Below are positions 1 to 11,160 of a DNA stretch of 22,576 nucleotides, in pieces (position 1 is the first letter of the stretch; each line of letters opens with the position of its first letter). The position numbers and the translations under genes were made by a program. A model generated the notes under the pieces. It saw nothing but the letters and a program-made list of their open reading frames with translations. It ran no database searches and was not told where the DNA came from. Origin of the DNA: Dissophora ornata (Eukaryota > Mortierellomycota > Mortierellomycetes > Mortierellales > Mortierellaceae); contig MU616916.1 in NCBI GenBank assembly GCA_025201705.1, forward strand, positions 9,715 to 32,290. The letters run 5' to 3'.

Positions 1-3000
1 GTCGTTACTGCCAGACGCAATCTGATCACCTTTTGGCGAAAATACGACTTCAATGCCATGACCGCCTATGTTCATCATTTTGTCCCAATCCAAAGTCGTA
101 TAGATAGTGATGTTGCCATTGTAATGTCTGATAGCAAATCTTTTGCCATCCGGTGAATATGCGCACGATATCACCGCACCCTGTTCTTGGAGAAATGGCA
201 ACTCGCCAAACTCGACACCTGACATCTGCGCCTTGCTCAAATCTGCTCCATGTAGCGAAACGCCACGGAGAATGACCTTGCTCATGTTGGCTTCTTGGAG
301 TTGAGTAAATTCGAATGCGCCATGACTCAGATCCGCCCCTGGAATCTGTATCCCTTGTAAATCCGCTCCATTGAATTGCACTCCTGCCCTGACCAATATC
401 GTAATCGCGTTGGCTGCTGCCAACCGCACACCTTCGACATCTGCCACATCAGTTTTCGAACACTCAATGACTGAGAGTAGTTGTTCCTTGAAGAGAGGCT
501 CTTGATGGACTCGCTCCACCAAAAATTGAAGGATTGACGGCTCGCCAACATAGCTCTTCCGTCCCAGAGGCGAATCGAGCACCCGCTGTCCAACTGCCGC
601 AATCATTTCATAAGGATGATCCTTAGTCTCAAATATCATGCTAGAGCTGTCGCTCTTTCGTCCGAACTCGGTTGTTGTTGGTGTCATCCACTCCGGTTCC
701 TTATTTCCTTCATCCTGAGGCTCGAATATTGCGCGTGCCAGACTGTATTCAAGAAGTGATTGATGGAGAAACCGGTACTGGTTGCCGTTGCGATTGAGAG
801 GACAAGCCTCCCACAAAAGTTCCATCTCGCAACCTTGTCCAAAGAATTTTTCTTTCCATGTCCCTTTATCTTTGGCTGACGAATATACGACCACTGAATT
901 CCCCGCTTGTCTCTCGTAGATTGCTACCGCCAAGTCCTTCAAGAGCCCAACTCCTTGTTGCATGAACCCCTCGTTAGACAAGTTCTGGAGTGCTTTCCTG
1001 TCTAGGTTATCTAGGAGGCCGACATTCTCGAATAACCGTGTTTTGCCACGATCCAGCCATTGCTCCACGAACTGATCATACAACTCAACTCTAGTGATAC
1101 GGGTCGCTGATAGGGTTTGTCCTGAGTGCACCATGTGCGGCAATACCTCCAATGACAGGGTTAACAGAAACGGGTTCGTCACCAGCTCTTTCAGGCCATG
1201 CATCTGATCGAGCGCTGTCAAGTAGTCAGTGGCCGACCACTCCATATCGTTTTCAGGAACATATTGCTTGACATACTCCTGAATCTGACCCTTTGAGAAT
1301 GGTGCAATGACTGCCTCTTGAAACAATGGCGACTTCACTTTGCGATTACGGTCTAGTGGCTGGAACATATCTTGATAATCGGCACCAAGGTACTCACTGC
1401 GGCAACTAATCACCATCCGAGCGCGCCATCCTCCTTCTTGATTTAGTTGGTTGGTCATGTAAAAGTTCTGCATCTGCCGACACTCGTCATACCCATCGCA
1501 AATCAGGATGAACTCGCGATGGTCCTTCAGCTCTCGGATTTGAGGGTCCGTGAACCCTTTGTTCTGTAACTGTTTGGCAACCATATCGTGCTCAGGATTC
1601 TGGATAGCTGCCAAAGTGATAAAGAGTGGAATATGGCCATCGTGTGCCTTGTAGCTGTTCCACAAATCACACTCGAGCTCTTGGTTGAAGGTAGATTTTC
1701 CCGCGCCAGAATCACCTAGTAGCAAAAACACCTTTTGCTCACTCTCTAGGAATTCCTTGACCTTGTCCATCAAAGGGAAAAGTGCATCATTGCGGGCCTT
1801 CAGGCTAGCCTTAGCCAGTGGAGAGATGTACACAGCTTTGCTCTTTCCTTCTAATCGCCGCTTTTGCAGCTTGCACAAGCTGGATTCGACATCGACTCTG
1901 TCTTGAACGCGATCGAGAAGGGATAGAGATAACGGCGGACGCGAGGCAGGTTTCAATGGATACGAGCCTGGGCCTTCCTTTCGGCAAGCTTGGTAAAGCG
2001 CTTTTTTTTTGGCATCCCCATCCGTTTCTAGCTCCTGGAGCAATGCTTCAGCAGCTGAGAGCATTTAAATAACTCGATCCTGTTAGTATTCGGCAAGAAA
2101 CTACAACAAAATCAGTGGTTGTCCAAAAAGTGTCTCGTTACACTTCTCTCCATCATACCTTGCATTTCACTTCCGGATGTAATTGCTAACTGCATAAGAA
2201 TATCGACAATCAACTGCTTGATCTTGGTGTGATGACCCCAGACTGCATCGTTTTGATATATCTCTCCTAGAAATGCGACTGCACTTTTGCGAGAGTCGTC
2301 ATCACACTCCGTATTAGCAACCAGCTCTCCAAGCCGCTGGCATACTCCCCATTGGAATGCATGGTCGCGTCGACAGGGCGCTTCACAGATCAGTCTCTTG
2401 AATTCCATGAGTTGCCCGTTCTGAAGCAAGACATCTGCATTGCGTAATGCTGGATACCACGCACGTTTGCGACGGAAGTCGAGACCATCCTTAAGACAAT
2501 CCAGAAATTGCTTCCCACTCTCAGCCAGTGCACTGAAATCATCGTATGCGTCTTTGGCTAGCGTGAAGACCTCCGAAGCTCCAGCCAGTCCTTCTTGAAT
2601 ATGTCCCAAGCCTTCGATAAAGCCGTTGAGATCTACGGCTTTCACTGCACTCACCAGCCCTGAAACTCCCTTAACAACCTTTCCTGTGCGCCGCTGTGTG
2701 GCTTGCCATGGTGTTTCATCATCTGGGACGTATAGTAAAGCTTGAGCCGCGTAAGCGGCTTGATAGACCAAATACGGATCAGTGCTATCTCCTAACCCCT
2801 GTAAATAGACTGCGAGAGGTGCATGGAGATGTTCGCGGTCTAGTCCTTTGATCTCGCTATCGGCCATGGCATCCAAGACGCGTGACACCGTCAATGCTAA
2901 CCGATAGATGTAATCTGGCGACTGCTTGTGAGTGGCTCTCAAGCGCGTGCTGGTGAGGTCCAGTATCTTGACCAGATTATCAGCATTGAGATGGCCAGGG

Positions 3001-4001
3001 CGAGCGTGTTGGACGAGTTGTGCCAGTCCTTCGAGTAGATTGAAATCCAGCAATTGAGACTTTTCGATGCCGTGAAAGAGCCGCTGGAGTAACTGTTGAA
3101 GCTGATCCGTCTCGAAAACTGGGACCAGGCGCACGACTTCTGCGACTGTATTCGCATCCTTGAGTTCCTCACGAGCAAATTCTCTGAGCAGCTTGATCGC
3201 CAACATCCTCAACCTTTCCTGCTCGCCGGTATTTTGTGTTGTTGCATTTAGCCAGGTTTGCTCGGTCAGATCGAGTGAATCCTCGGTGGATTGTGAAGAC
3301 TGTAAAAGACCAAGGCAGTGGACGAGCTGCGATGTGCTCTTGAGGCGCTCATCAACCTTCGGTAATTTGTTTATATCAGGAGGCTGATGCATGTCCTTCG
3401 CAAAAATGTGTACAGGAATAATTGCGATGTCGCGGCTTGGGGTTTCCTGAATTAGAGGAAGACGAGGGGGAGGGGGAGGAGAAGTAGGCAATAGGTGAAT
3501 GGCAGAGAGATCCACAGTGGGGTTTGGAGTGGGAGGCGAAGCGAGGTGGTTGGGGAGAGAGGACAATTGGCCTGGCCCTTGAACACGTCCTCTGTAATGA
3601 ACGTATTGATTTGCAGGATCGTAGAACATTTAGATATCCGAGGTTTTTAAACGTCCAACAAAGAAACCATCAACGCTTACTTACCCCCATTTTTCCGAAT
3701 TCTTGTAACAGGTCTGTGCCTTGTCGCGATGTTTCAAGTTCACCAAAAGCTCGCCAAGTTCGAAATAGGTGGAAGCAATCTCATTGCGGATAGCTTGATC
3801 TTCGACGCCCACGGATAATACAAGAGCCTTTCTCACTGATGTTCTTATGCGGGCGAGGGCTGCTTGTGCATCGTTGCAATACGTCAGAGCCAGTTCAGAC
3901 CTCTTTGCTTTGCGTGCGTTCTCCAAATGGGCATTGGCATCCTCTAGCGCTTCCTGTGGCGAGAGAACGTTTCTCAGTGGCAAAAACAGACTGCTGAGCA
4001 T
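1..4001 (-). CDS. NLR-like STAND protein: TPR/ARM-like N-terminus, NACHT NTPase, pentapeptide repeats, WD40 (C-terminus beyond window)
   Basis: Three exons (4001-3685, 3591-2159, 2054-1) join in frame to 1268 residues and stay open at the window edge, so the 3' end is missing. Introns 3592-3684 and 2055-2158 are GT-AG. Residues 1-105 include a TPR-like segment (TYFELGELLVNLKHRDKAQ). A proline-rich linker lies near 143-150, followed by a long helical ARM-like region to about 580. The NACHT core has a P-loop GDSGAGKST at 697-705 and a Walker B-type ICDGYDE ending at 774. Pentapeptide-like ADL/ADLS repeats span about 1144-1200. A first WD40-type blade (CAYSPDGK) starts near 1205. In the STAND class such proteins are ATP-driven signalling switches; fungal members act in self/non-self recognition or cell death. 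The role here is inferred. The start was chosen because it opens exon 1 and a TATA-like box lies about 75 nt upstream. Confidence 0.9.
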
Positions 4002-4075
4002 TTTGATTTTCTGGACGGTTGCTTGATTGCTTCGGCTTTTTCTTTCGGTTTTGGCTCCTAATGATGTTATGTTGG

Positions 4076-4082
4076 ATTTATA
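4076..4082 (-). promoter_or_regulatory. TATA-like box of the NACHT gene
   Basis: The minus strand reads TATAAAT about 75 nt upstream of the ATG at 4001. The spacing fits a core promoter with a short leader. It is a single AT-rich heptamer, so chance occurrence is possible. Confidence 0.35.
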
Positions 4083-5088
4083 GCAATGTTAACAATTCTG
4101 TGAATACACCCTTGGTGGATATGGTTGATGACTGCGAATATGTCAAGTGCATGTCATCAAGCAAAGCCGGATTGATGGCCAGTTTACAGATGTTTATGCA
4201 ACCGCTTAACAAGGCTAAGAAGCACTCGCTCACCTCAAACACGAATCTGATGTTCACTCAGTCTTGTCGCCTCTGGTAGCGATCTAAAACATTCTTCCAG
4301 TATCGTTAGAATGAATGTTCAGGTGAAGGCATTGACAAGGACGGGCCACTAAGGGTTACCAATGAACGCTGCTGGACTACGATTAGTCGGACGAGGCAGA
4401 CAGATGGAGCAGATGGGGGCGAGAGACACTGAGAAGATGGAGAGGGAAGGAGAGAGAGAGAAAGGATGAGAAAGTTACATGACTGGTTGCGATGGATTGA
4501 GTCGTCCGTTGGTGAAGCTGGGAAGTCGGGAAAGTAAACAATTCACTCCGCCGTCCTCGTGTAACTTTCCTTTGGCACCTCTTTGTCAAAACAATGTGTT
4601 CCATTTATGCCGCCACTTTACCGCGGCTTGGGCGTGATTGACGTTTCCATCCAGACACTGGCCTTCCAGCTCAAAGACTTGAGCAATATGGTCTCTCCTG
4701 CTCGTAGTCTCGGAAGATCGATCCTTCTCGCCTTCCTGAGAACCTACTCGGATCTGTGTAATCCCCTGTCGGGTATCATTGCGCCTCTTTAACCTGCAGC
4801 ACACCAATCCGTCAATAAAATAGAGTCCTTTCGTTCACTACGGGCAGTTGCTTGTCAATTCCCGCGAATATCAGTCAATAGCCCTCTGAATCCATACGCT
4901 CTCTCGCCGTCAGAGGCCTTCATGGTCACACCGCTCCTTCCCCCACGAGACTGTACCCGATACACGGTTGGAGAAGTCTTCCGATATGACCCTCAACTAA
5001 GATAGATCGCCTTATTTGCTGCACTATTGCCGTTCACCACCCGAAAGAGCTGGAAGCGGATACAGAGGCACGACTAAAGGTAGATTTC
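4083..5088. other. Intergenic region upstream of the NACHT gene, no gene seen
   Basis: No reading frame here looks like a gene. A purine-rich stretch at about 4391-4480 (pyrimidine-rich on the minus strand) could be promoter sequence. The right-hand end may hold further, unrecognisable parts of the transposase relic that becomes legible from about 5089. Confidence 0.5.
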
Positions 5089-5915
5089 ACGGGCACTGGA
5101 TACATGACGCAAGTCCTATTCAGGAATTGACTTGAGGAGACCCGACACTGTCATGGAAGGACGATACATTGCTTTACTGATTGACAATGCACCCCGGACA
5201 CGGCAACACCTACGAAATTTTGCCTCAAGAACATTACTCTCATACGACTATCACCAAATACAAATATCAGTTGCGCAAACCTCCAGATGCAGAAATCATC
5301 CGCTCGTTCAAAGTGAAACACAGTCGGCATATGGTTTCGCGTCGTATCCAAGTATCGAGGAGAGGCGCGTTCTAACAAGGCTAAAATTCCCCAACGGCCA
5401 GCTGTGGCCATGCCTTGTTTTCTGCCTGGAACGATGTGACTCAAACCAGCATCCGCAATTGCTATGCCCATGTCCGCCATTGCAATAATAGAAACGCGCG
5501 AAGAGCCTTCGAAGATGAAGAAGACCATGAGATGGAACAGCTCAAGCAAGGGACTGATGGAAGCTGTACCAGGGTCGTGCAAGCGCCATTTAACGGCAGA
5601 AGGACTTTGGCGTACTCGCATAACTCAAGAGCTGCGAGGGCAAGGGCCCTACACAAGGGGTTAATGGATGCCATCAAGAATGTCTCGGCAGACGTCAAGT
5701 TCAAGTGTTTCTTTTTGTCGGCCGGGAGTGTTGTCTTGGTCGATGAGGACGCGGAAGATGATGGTGTTGACTCTCCCGATTCGGGTTATTCTCTAGAGAA
5801 TCAGGACGATAGGATCCCAATCGTCCGACGTATTATGGAACGTCGGTCTGGCCCACATGAGACGGAACTGCCGCCAGACGTGTGTGCTCTTCTCAGGAAT
5901 CGGGCGTTTTCTTGA
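5089..5915 (+). pseudogene. Decayed pogo-type (Tc1/mariner superfamily, DDE_1) transposase
   Basis: Read across three frames, the plus strand shows the order of a pogo/Tigger-type catalytic domain. First is GYMTQVLFRN followed by a TGA at 5128-5130 where the family usually has a tryptophan. Next is IALLIDNAP (second catalytic Asp), then after a frameshift near 5195 PGHG, and then KPPDAEIIRSFKVKHSRH (third catalytic Asp, about 33 residues later). After stops near 5375 and another frame change comes SAWNDVTQTSIRNC at about 5420-5460, the usual AWNDV..TIRNCW block. A mixed, acidic open stretch (DEDAEDDGVDSPDSGYS) continues to a stop at 5913-5915 and may be the degenerate C-terminus. No intact N-terminal DNA-binding domain and no terminal inverted repeats were found. 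It is a dead copy; the boundaries are approximate. Confidence 0.72.
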
Positions 5916-7008
5916 GGAGGAATCGCATGAGCAGGTAGGTGCAAGATCTGCAGTACGCATTGAACCGTTTGCCGCGCCGTGTTTTCTCAGAAAAGGAAGC
6001 ATCTACTATACTCAGAGCGCCCTGCCAGCACAATCGCTTGCTTGCAGTATCGCCGCAATCGTGAGGGACGGGGCTCGAGCTAATGAGCGACGTGATGGCA
6101 CTTGAAGGGGGGCAAGAGGGACCGGATACCATTGATACCATTGAAGTGTCACACGACGAGACAGGAATAAGGTTTTGATATGTTTATTGAATCGATGAAA
6201 TAAATGTGTGTTTGAACAAGCTTGGTTGCCTTGAAATTTCGATTCCTGGATTGCCCCCAAGCCGTCCATGGACATGTGTAGAGGATAGCACATGGTGCAT
6301 TTGTCAACGTCTATCTACAGGCCAGAGGACCCTTTCGCAGTACGTGAGGGTCAAAAGCCGAGTATAAGAGTGGGAGAGTTGATTCAGAAGGTGCAGTTGA
6401 CGAGAGAAGATCTTTGCTGTATCTCTTACGGCGCACGAAAAACAAGACAGAGAATGGGATGGGCGAGTGCAGATGCTCCATGTTCCTGTACCTTGTCACA
6501 GACCTTTTACAGTGGATGGCCAAGGTAAGAAACACTTTAGCAGTATTGGTCCAAAAGACAGAACCACGGAGACTGCAAGTGAGTGACCCACAATACTACC
6601 ATCGAAAGGAACAGCCTTTGCAGCCCTCGGCCTTCATCCATGATGAGTCCCCCATTTTGGGTCGCCAGCCCAGGAAGTGGCATCACAGAATCAAAGCAGA
6701 GTTTCTATTCCTTGTGGAAGAGACTGACTCTTGGGCAGAGAAAACAAAAAACAAAACAAAAAAAACAAAAAGTAAAGACAAGCATTGATCCATGAAATCA
6801 AAGTGCTGCCAATTGTGAGGCAGATGCTTACCTTGATTGGACAAAGAATGTGGAGAAAGCATTGCAACACCAAATCAGAAAAACCGCGTTTTACGCGTCC
6901 TCCAATTCCAACGTCACAAAATTCGTTTCCCCACGGTCGATTCATTTCAAAAAGCACAGCTCGTCTTGCATTCCATCACCACATGTGGTTCCGACTTTCG
7001 TATTCACA
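5916..7008. other. Intergenic region with facing polyadenylation-like signals
   Basis: No gene is supported. AATAAA occurs on the plus strand at 6199-6204 and on the minus strand at 6183-6188. An A-rich run lies at about 6740-6780. The last 150 nt form the leader of the gene starting at 7009. An in-frame upstream ATG at 6850 would add 53 residues to that gene, but the added peptide looks like untranslated sequence. Confidence 0.45.
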
Positions 7009-9449
7009 ATGACATCATCAATCCCTTTGGGCACAGTAGACCAGTCTCTGGATAATGTCGATCGCTTCTTCCATTTGGTCGATGGACGGTATTGGAGCCA
7101 GGCTGAACTGGTTTTCAAATATCGCGACCTGAGCAAGACCGCGGACCAGCATTACGATTCTTACCACAGCAGCCTAAACATCATCAGAAACAGCACACTT
7201 GTGAATGCAAGTCTGAAAAACCAAGCTCAAAAGATCTTCAGTCGCTTGTTGTACACCAAGTTCATCGCCAACTTCACTGGCCTCTTAGAAAAAGCCGAAT
7301 GGAATGCCGCCCAGTCATCGGTGCGTGGTCTTTACTTGGGTATCACCGATGGCCTGAACATCAAACCGCCAACACCAGGACCATCCAATGGTATACTATA
7401 GTTTATTGGCTATTTTTGTTTTGTTTATGCGGTAGACTAACAGTATCCTCATCTAACGCGAGCATGCTTTCATTTTAGCACGGAAATCCACCAAGCGCAA
7501 AAGGAGCAACACCAATGCAGTCGCGGCGGAAGCAGGAATGGGTGCGTTTTTTTTTTTCTTTTTTTTCTCACGTTCGGCGTTAATTTCAAGGTGCTAAAAT
7601 ATGAATTTGAATAATGATTTCCAGTGACCTCTCGAAACTTGCGGGAGGATCTAGCCAATCCTGAGGAACACTCCAGCAGCTCCAGTTCCGCTCCACACTC
7701 TCCTACCAAAAGCAAAACTCCTAGCCCAACAACAACACTGCCAATCCTGACAGCAAACGGTGTCGCTAAGCGCAAGAACTCGACCATCGTCGAGCCATGG
7801 CGGTCGGTTGTAGAGCAGCTCTTGGAAAAGGTATAACCTCTTTGCTGAAAGCACAGCTCGACTATCTATAGCACTCGTAGCCAAGGCAACTCAGTGGAGA
7901 AGCGGTGATATGTTTAATTGTCTAAACTCCACCCGTCTCTCTCTCTCTCTCTGTCTAGATCAAAGGTGGAAACGTGACATTGCCCGAAGAGTGGCCGAAA
8001 AACTTGACTGGCTTTCACGAGATGCTTTACAAGTTTATTGAAAGCAAAATTCAGGGCAGCGCACCCATGTCCCAGCTGATGGAAAAAGATGTGTAGTAAG
8101 TCCATGACGGCACTCTTTGTTTCTGGTGGTTTTTTTTTATGGACGTTTTTATGAACAGTGTTTCTCATTGTTGCTATAGTGTTGCTATGTCTGGCACCGT
8201 AAATGCTAGGATGGGCGGTGCTCGAGACGTGTTCGGCGAAGAGACAGTGAACTTGATTGAGGCCCAGTGCCTGCGTCCTGATATCAGCAATCCCAACGAG
8301 CAGTTGCAGGCCATCTTAGATCCACTTCAGGAGGCGTTCAGGGCAGGCGAAATGGAAAGGCTGATCGACGTGGTGGAGGCAGCACTGGGTGTCGAGGCCT
8401 CGGCCCATCTGTTGGGAGCGGTCACTGACCCCTTGAAACGGCGAATACTTGATGCCGTACGCCATATGTTAGTGCTCCATTTTTGGGTCTCCTTCATTTA
8501 GGCATCCTCTTAACCCTCTGTCGGAGTACTGAAATCCATTTCATTCTATAGTTGCATCAAGAAGCCATCAAAGTCGATGAGCGAGGGCGAGCTAGTGGAC
8601 GTGTGGTCCTATGTCGTGAATGCCCTCGCAGGCAACAAGCTTTCTCTCCGCTCGTGAGTTTTCATGACAAATGATGTCAATCTCCCTCTAACTTCTATCC
8701 CAGCAACACTAACACGTACATGCTCGTCCAATACTTAATTTCTCTAGGGGAGAGCTCACATCGAAGGCCACGAAGTGGCAGCGATTACTGATGGAGAAAG
8801 AGTACGACGTGGATTCAGGTTTGGCGACGTGTGGAAGAAAACTAGACCTACAGTGCAGGGTTGGTGAGCTTGAACTGAACAATTCAGAGTTCAAGGCGGA
8901 TGCAATACCAACATCGCAAGTTGAGATTCAGTATCGAAAAAATCTTCGTGTCAATCAGGCAATGATGTTGCACATCAAGGAGAAAATAGATATGCCGCTG
9001 CACGACTTGGATGTGCTTGGACTTGATGTCCATGGTAAGTGATATTATTCTCTCTCTTTTTTTTTTTTAGTTTGGCAACTCACTCCTGCGAACTAATATG
9101 CCGTTGGAATAGGTCTCTCGGCAGTGATGTTCTCACTGAAATACAGTGGAGACGTATTTGTGTCTGGCCTGGCCACCAGGCACATGCTACGTCTCCCGGA
9201 TTCTCCTGCATCCTGGAGACCGTTCCTTCGCGGGAACACTCTGAGCGTGTTGTTGGCCTATGTGGTGAGTTATTCTTACGCCTGTTTGACTATTTTGGAG
9301 ATCAATTTTCGACTCATGGATGGAAGAAGACTAAAACCTCAGGTTGGATATAGGATCACCTGCTCGACCTCTCGCAGCGAATAGAAGAGCAAGAGCTGCA
9401 GCACGAGGAGCAGGTGATGACCGCAAATCCACGCACCTCAGAGAGGTAG
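7009..9449 (+). CDS. Uncharacterised nine-exon fungal protein, about 570 aa
   Basis: Nine exons (7009-7390, 7479-7541, 7625-7830, 7959-8095, 8180-8467, 8552-8653, 8748-9034, 9113-9264, 9354-9449) join in frame with GT-AG introns of 78-128 nt and give 570 residues. The ATG sits in CACAATGAC. Visible parts are a helical N-terminus (1-127), a basic patch ARKSTKRKR at exon 2 that could be a nuclear localisation signal, a Ser/Thr/Pro-rich linker in exon 3, a helical middle, and an exon 7-8 block (KWQR, GRKLDLQCRVGELELNNSEFK, VMFSLKYSGDVFVSGLA). I recognise no catalytic domain. The exon 7-8 block resembles a protein family I associate with Mortierella genomes, function unknown. The last exon is uncertain: canonical alternatives could extend or replace the C-terminus up to 9598. 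Confidence 0.8.
7935..7952 (+). repeat. CT dinucleotide run forming a polypyrimidine tract
   Basis: An uninterrupted CT repeat lies directly before the acceptor TAG at 7956-7958 of intron 3 in the nine-exon gene. It serves as the polypyrimidine tract. Confidence 0.8.
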
Positions 9450-9658
9450 TACCGCGACCTCTCGGCAACTTCACCTTTTTTTAGCCCGAGCAGGAAAAAA
9501 GGCATCGTCGGTCTACAACCACAGGAAGTTGATTTGCGCGGGAGTATGACGAGGATGAGGAGTCTGAGAATCAATATGAGAGACGTTTGCGCATGTAGAT
9601 ATGTCCATACTTTCTGTATTTCTATTTGTATTTACTTTGTACTTTGCTAGGATTGTAT

Positions 9659-9664
9659 AATAAA
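9659..9664 (+). terminator. Polyadenylation signal of the nine-exon gene
   Basis: AATAAA lies 210 nt after the TAG at 9447-9449, and 61 nt after the alternative stop at 9596-9598, in AT-rich sequence. Confidence 0.6.
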
Positions 9665-10765
9665 TTCATGATTTAAACCCATACCATTCATTCCGCTTGA
9701 CATTTGTACCTTAAATGCTGACATGTCGAAGTTCTGTCAAACTAGAAAGACACAAACGGCTTGTCATCACCAGAGAAATCACTACAGTTGTGCAAGCACA
9801 TTTTAATTATGTGCGCCAGGCCATGTCATTATTTGTGTACGCACAACCTCAATCCTGCAGCAACAAGACCGGTTAGTCATTGCCTGAGATGGCCTCCTAC
9901 CAGTTAACTGGGTCAAGCACTTGGTGGCGCCAAGTTGGTCTTCCTGGCTGTGACTTGCATTGTTTTTAACCGTTGGTAAGAAAATATCGCCGGTAGTTAA
10001 ACTGGCGGCCAATAACCGCGTAAAAACCATCGATTGGTCAGTTCATCACGCGGCGAAGCAAATTCCACGCGGTTGGGCTGTATTGGATATGCATGGTCGC
10101 CCATGCTCGCTCTGTGAGAGGACCATCACTCCCTCGCTTTGGCCGCATCATCTTCTCAAGCGCCTCTTTGCTTGGATGCATTGCGCAAGATCAAACAAAA
10201 CACGGCGTTTCATGCTCGTGGCCTTTTCAGGGACTCGGCAGTCCCACGATCTGACAAATAATCATTGTCAGCTACTGTTGATAAAATGCAGTCAAGGGAT
10301 TGTCGCTTCAATCGTCCAGAAATCGCAGGGTTGGTTGGGTATGAAAATAAAGATACAGGGAAGACGCGAAACTCCCCTGCGCGTGTTTCTGTTGGACGAC
10401 AAACACATAACCTGGATGTCATTGACGTTTCGGGCGTAGCTCAGTCCGAGCGTAACGGCAGCTTTCCCAGGCCTTGCTGAGCAGCTGCGACGTGCAGATG
10501 CCGAGAGGACGGCAGAAGGACGGAGAGCAGCAAGGGGGGACGGTCCATGCTGCCTGCTCTGTTGCTCTGTGTGTTCAGCTCGGAGACCAGCGAGATACGG
10601 GCCTTCAGCCATGCGGTGACCCCCTTGATTGCTCAATGGCTGTCCCAACCCAGTCACAGCACCACCTTGACATCGCATCCCAGCATCCACATCCACATCC
10701 GCTTCCACTTCCACCATCGCATCCTTGCCTCTGCCACCCCTCGCATCCAGTCCCCCCACATAGCC
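9665..10765. other. Intergenic region, no gene supported
   Basis: Open frames up to 185 codons exist on both strands but overlap each other and show no domain-like or conserved-looking peptide. From about 10640 the plus strand is C-rich and pyrimidine-rich (repeats of CATCCACATCC type), which suits a leader of the small gene that follows. Confidence 0.5.
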
Positions 10766-11122
10766 ATGGTAGTTGTCGTTCGCCTCACCCGTACCCTCCA
10801 TCCCTCTGACAGCAACTCTATTCCAGGGGGGCTGTGTTTTTTTTTGCAATACCAGACCTGAGTGCTAATCCTGCTTCCCGCCCCCCCTTTTACCTGCTGC
10901 ATCACTGAATCACTTTTAGACAACATCTCCACCTGATCCTGTCTTTGAGGAATTGGCCACCATTCCAGGACATGTCGCTTCTTTCTCTGCAGACCTTGCC
11001 TCTGGAGAACTCTTGAACGTAAATACGCACCCACGGCCTCTTTTGTGGAGGAGGTGTCTATCTACTTTATTTTATTTTATTGTTTTGTAAAGGCCTTGTT
11101 TTTAACGAAACAACTCTTGTTG

Positions 11123-11160
<38 letters not shown>

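Noticed and set aside
5151..5621. 156-codon minus-strand frame
   Set aside because: It lies opposite the transposase blocks, which explain the region better, and shows no motif of its own.
9960..10439. 159-codon plus-strand frame
   Set aside because: No domain-like pattern, splice context or matching promoter signal. A minus-strand frame overlaps its right-hand part, so neither is convincing.
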